Assembly: GCA_015679605.1 (NCBI GenBank) | Contig: JAAAVE010000844.1 | Span: forward strand, 442 to 10,594 | Length of the DNA stretch: 10,153 nucleotides | Source of the DNA: Podila epigama | Lineage: Eukaryota; Mortierellomycota; Mortierellomycetes; Mortierellales; Mortierellaceae | Direction of reading: 5' to 3' | Shown here: positions 7,459 to 10,153 of the stretch, one piece after another | Layout: every line of letters starts with the position of its first letter | Numbering within the stretch: position 1 is the first letter of the stretch | The notes under the pieces: model-generated | The model's database searches: none | Told to the model about the DNA's origin: nothing | What the model saw: only the letters and a program-made list of their open reading frames with translations | Position numbers and translations under genes: made by a program

Positions 7459-8181
7459 GCGCCCTTGTAGGTTATTTTTTATACCTGTATTGCATTCAAA
7501 GACGCATGGATGGTTTCAATCATGCATCGGGCATACCAGACACAGACAACTCTTTCTCTCTCACTCTCTCTCACACACACTCTCCTCACCACCTCACAAA
7601 CAGAATATATATATACTCCTATACTCCATTTCCCATTCTTTCTCACTCCATTTTCAAACAAACAAATACGTAACAAAAAAAAAGAGAAAAAAAAATAAAA
7701 ACTACGACAACGCAGTATCATTAAAATTGTGTACCATTGGTAGGTCAATTGCAGTCAAACTGGATCGGATCGATCGCGTAAGAGTTTGCTGCTTCCCCGC
7801 AGCGATTCAAACACAGAGCCAACATGGAGCACAACCAGAACCATGGGAAAAAATAAAGAAAGCTATCGTTTTTCCCCCGCAGTATTTTTTTTTTTTTTAA
7901 TTTCGGCCCTGTCAAATCCTTCCGCAGTTTTTTTTGTTTAAGGTTTTTATTACATTGCAGCAATGTGACATCAATAAAAAGGGATTCCTTTTTCTTCTTT
8001 TCCATTCATTCTTTCATTCACACACATTCACATATAATCACAACACAATCAGTTGAGAAATACCACGACTGACCACGACCACCACTACAACAAGCAACCA
8101 TAACAACAACAGTCATAACAAATCTCCAAACAAACCACTCACTCAAACAAAAACTTTATGATAAAGAACAAAAAGACAAAA
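7459..8181 (+). other. SCAMP 3' region and GNL1 promoter/leader
   Basis: No gene is seen. The left part holds CT/CA microsatellites (about 7553-7590), A runs and several possible poly(A) signals for SCAMP. Around 7762-7777 are overlapping GATCG units. The right part is the GNL1 upstream region: CATTCA repeats, a TATAAT-like string at 8033-8038, then an A/C-rich leader with only about eight G residues between 8041 and 8157 and none after 8112. Such leaders have little secondary structure and suit scanning ribosomes. Confidence 0.6.
7852..7857 (+). terminator. Candidate SCAMP poly(A) signal (one of three)
   Basis: AATAAA occurs at 7694-7699, 7852-7857 and 7973-7978, that is about 236, 394 and 515 nt after the SCAMP stop. 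The sequence alone does not show which is used. Confidence 0.25.
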
Positions 8182-10097
8182 ATGCCACGACCCGTATGTT
8201 TTAGTGGAGCCTTGAAAAGGAAACAATTGAGAGAAAAGCGAGAAAGAAACGCAGCACGCCATGAAGAAGCTGCACGTCAATTAGAGGTTGAACGCCAAGC
8301 AGAACATGATCGAGTTGCACAATCCATCTTTGGTAAATACACATATAATATATATTTATTCTTATGAATGTTCATTTTGGATCGCGTTTTATTGGGTGGT
8401 GGAGGTGGAGGTGTGATGGAAAGGTACTGGGATATTACAAAAGGTGTCTAGTTAACTGACTTGGTATATATATTTCCCTTTTTGTTTCCAGGTATTGATC
8501 CAGGTCATGTTGATAAGAAAGAATCTTATTATGAGGAGAAGAAGGTGTCTCATCATGGCGAGCATCGCAGGGTTCCTGTGAGTGAAAACTCGAACCATCC
8601 TGTGACTACAAAGTAAATTATATGGCACCAGAAGAAAAAAAAAACTCTTTTTGTCAAAAACGTGCTGTGAACAACAACAACAACAACAACAACAAAAAAA
8701 AAAAAAAAAAAAAAAAGCGAACCGAACCACTTACATGCATTTTGAATGATGGTTATAATTTTACATAGACTTCGATCTGTGTTTATGAAACGATCGGCTG
8801 CAGAGATTCAAGAGTCAAAACTTGAGAGTATGAAGCCATTGGAGTTGTTGCCCGAGGTAAAATACAAAAAAAGAAAAAGAAAAGAAAGCGATAAAAAATT
8901 ACTTTGAAGCAAGTGAAGGTTGGTTCTGAGAATGGATATTAACATTGTGACCAAAAAAAATATATATAACATTATATAGTCTTCATTGGAGGTGTCGTTT
9001 GAACAAATGTTTCCTAATGTCATTGGTTTCCCCAAGCGGCCAAAATGGGATTACTCGATGAGTCGTGAGGATCTTGAAAAGAACGAGCATCAAATGTTTG
9101 AAGCATGGATGGATTCAGTCTATAACAGATACCCTGCAGAAGAACTCAGTTATTTTGAACATAACCTGGATGTCTGGCGTCAACTGTAAGTGTACCTTAT
9201 GTATATGTGAATGGACTCTACAAAGAAAAACTGTAATGACTAACTTACTCGTATCCATTGTTCAAATAGGTGGAGAGTATTGGAAATCTCGGATATCATC
9301 ATGATTATTGTCGACATTTGTCATCCAGTCATCCATTTCCCTCCATCGCTGTATGACTATGTCGTCAAAGAGATGAACCGCAAATTGGTAGTCGTCTTTA
9401 ATAAGGTATGGAAATCAAAAAAAAAAAAAAAAGAAGAAGCGATTCAAACTAGTCTTTTTGGTCTCGTTCATGAGCTATGAGGTAGTAGGCAACAAACAAC
9501 TAATGAATCTTTCCTTATCCTCCTCCTTTTTTTTCATCCGCCTTTTCTATCTGAACAACAAATTGCTCGTTGACTAGATCGATCTGGTTGCACCCAACAC
9601 GGTATTTGCTTGGACTGAATACTTTAAAGAAAAATTTCCCAAATTACACGTTGCCGCCTTTAGCTGTTACGCTCGAGACCCTAGCCTTATCAATGATACT
9701 AGCACAGGTAAAGAATCATTTTTTTCTTTTCTTCTGTGGATTTCAAATGGTGTACCAAGCACAAGTGGATAGCGTCTTTTATTGGTTTTTAACCCTTTTT
9801 TCATTCTTCTTTTGCTTTCATTCCACTATGAAGCTGCACTTCAACGTGTTGTCAAGCGGCCTAGACACCGTGTCTACAATGCCTTGGGCGTCAAGGATGT
9901 TTTGGTGGCATGCAAGGATGTGGAGCTGTCCAAACAAGGTGTGCCTGTAGATTGGGACACCTTGATTTCTCAATATGTCCACCACAAGAAAGAAGGAGAC
10001 GTTAGTGAGAGTGATGAAGATGAAAGATATCATGACACCGAGGATAAGATGACTAGAGGCGACCCAGAGAAGCTGTCAGAGGAGACTGAAAGATCGA
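8182..10097 (+). CDS. GNL1: GNL1-type circularly permuted GTPase, seven exons seen, 3' end missing
   Basis: Exons 8182-8332, 8492-8612, 8769-8856, 8980-9185, 9270-9405, 9578-9707 and 9834-10097 join in frame to the first 365 residues; a GTAAGT donor at 10098 starts the next intron. The protein belongs to the MMR1/HSR1 (YlqF-related) GTPases whose G4 and G5 motifs precede G1-G3. The basic N-terminus, MPRPVCFSGALKRKQLREKR, resembles that of animal GNL1. SYFEHNLDVWRQLWRVLE (177-194), DICHP and FPPSLYDY (212-219) are close to the animal protein. G4 is NKID (233-236) and a G5-like FSCYARD spans 262-268. An acidic linker (331-365) follows. The P-loop, switch regions and C-terminus lie outside. The start at 8182 is chosen because family members begin MPR; an in-frame ATG at 8158 would add MIKNKKTK. 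Relatives act in ribosome assembly; the role of GNL1 itself is poorly defined. Residue 206 is Cys where Arg is expected. Confidence 0.92.
8668..8716 (+). repeat. (AAC)n microsatellite and poly(A) in GNL1 intron 2
   Basis: About eight AAC triplets run directly into a poly(A) stretch inside the intron 8613-8768. It is a simple repeat with no sign of a retroelement body, such as target-site duplications or an RNA-gene head. Confidence 0.85.
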
Positions 10098-10153
10098 GTA
10101 AGTGTTGTGCATGTTTTTGGTTTACATGGATGCTCATGACCATTGGAATCCAC

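Noticed and set aside
8581-8586. GTGAGT at the end of GNL1 exon 2 as the splice donor
   Set aside because: Using this donor puts exon 3 in a frame with an early stop. The GTAAAT at 8613 preserves the conserved LRSVF segment in frame.

Overview
The window looks like nuclear DNA of an early-diverging fungus, most likely Mucoromycota or Mortierellomycota. All four genes are eukaryotic and spliced by GT-AG introns. Intergenic DNA is full of short tandem repeats and homopolymers. One gene encodes a secretory carrier membrane protein (SCAMP), a family shared with animals and plants but missing from the model ascomycete yeasts, beside a WSC-domain surface protein of fungal type. The lineage call is an inference; no marker gene proves it.

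Layout, left to right. (1) Bases 21-152, minus strand: first coding exon of a gene running off the left edge, tentatively an endosulfine/Igo1-type protein. (2) Bases 153-1520: repeat-rich spacer holding that gene's promoter and leader and the 3' end of the next gene. (3) Bases 1521-3476, minus strand: two-exon gene for a 461-residue type I membrane protein with signal peptide, WSC domain, Ser/Thr-rich stalk, one membrane segment and a His/Pro-rich cytoplasmic tail. (4) Bases 3477-5366: 1.9-kb divergent promoter region with a predicted G-quadruplex tract and many microsatellites. (5) Bases 5367-7458, plus strand: five-exon SCAMP gene, 310 residues, complete. (6) Bases 7459-8181: SCAMP 3' region and the A/C-rich leader of the next gene. 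(7) Bases 8182-10097 and beyond, plus strand: first seven exons of a GNL1-type circularly permuted GTPase, cut by the right edge before its G1 motif.

The genes do not form a pathway or cluster. They are ordinary cell-surface, membrane-traffic and GTPase functions lying side by side. I found no mobile element, tRNA, rRNA or CRISPR array, and no convincing new biological system. The most unusual structure is inside introns: in both the WSC gene and the SCAMP gene a long intron carries a minisatellite with a unit length divisible by three (9 and 12 bp), and the upstream exon's reading frame stays open through it. Intron retention would therefore give a WSC protein without a membrane anchor and a SCAMP with a different C-terminal half.
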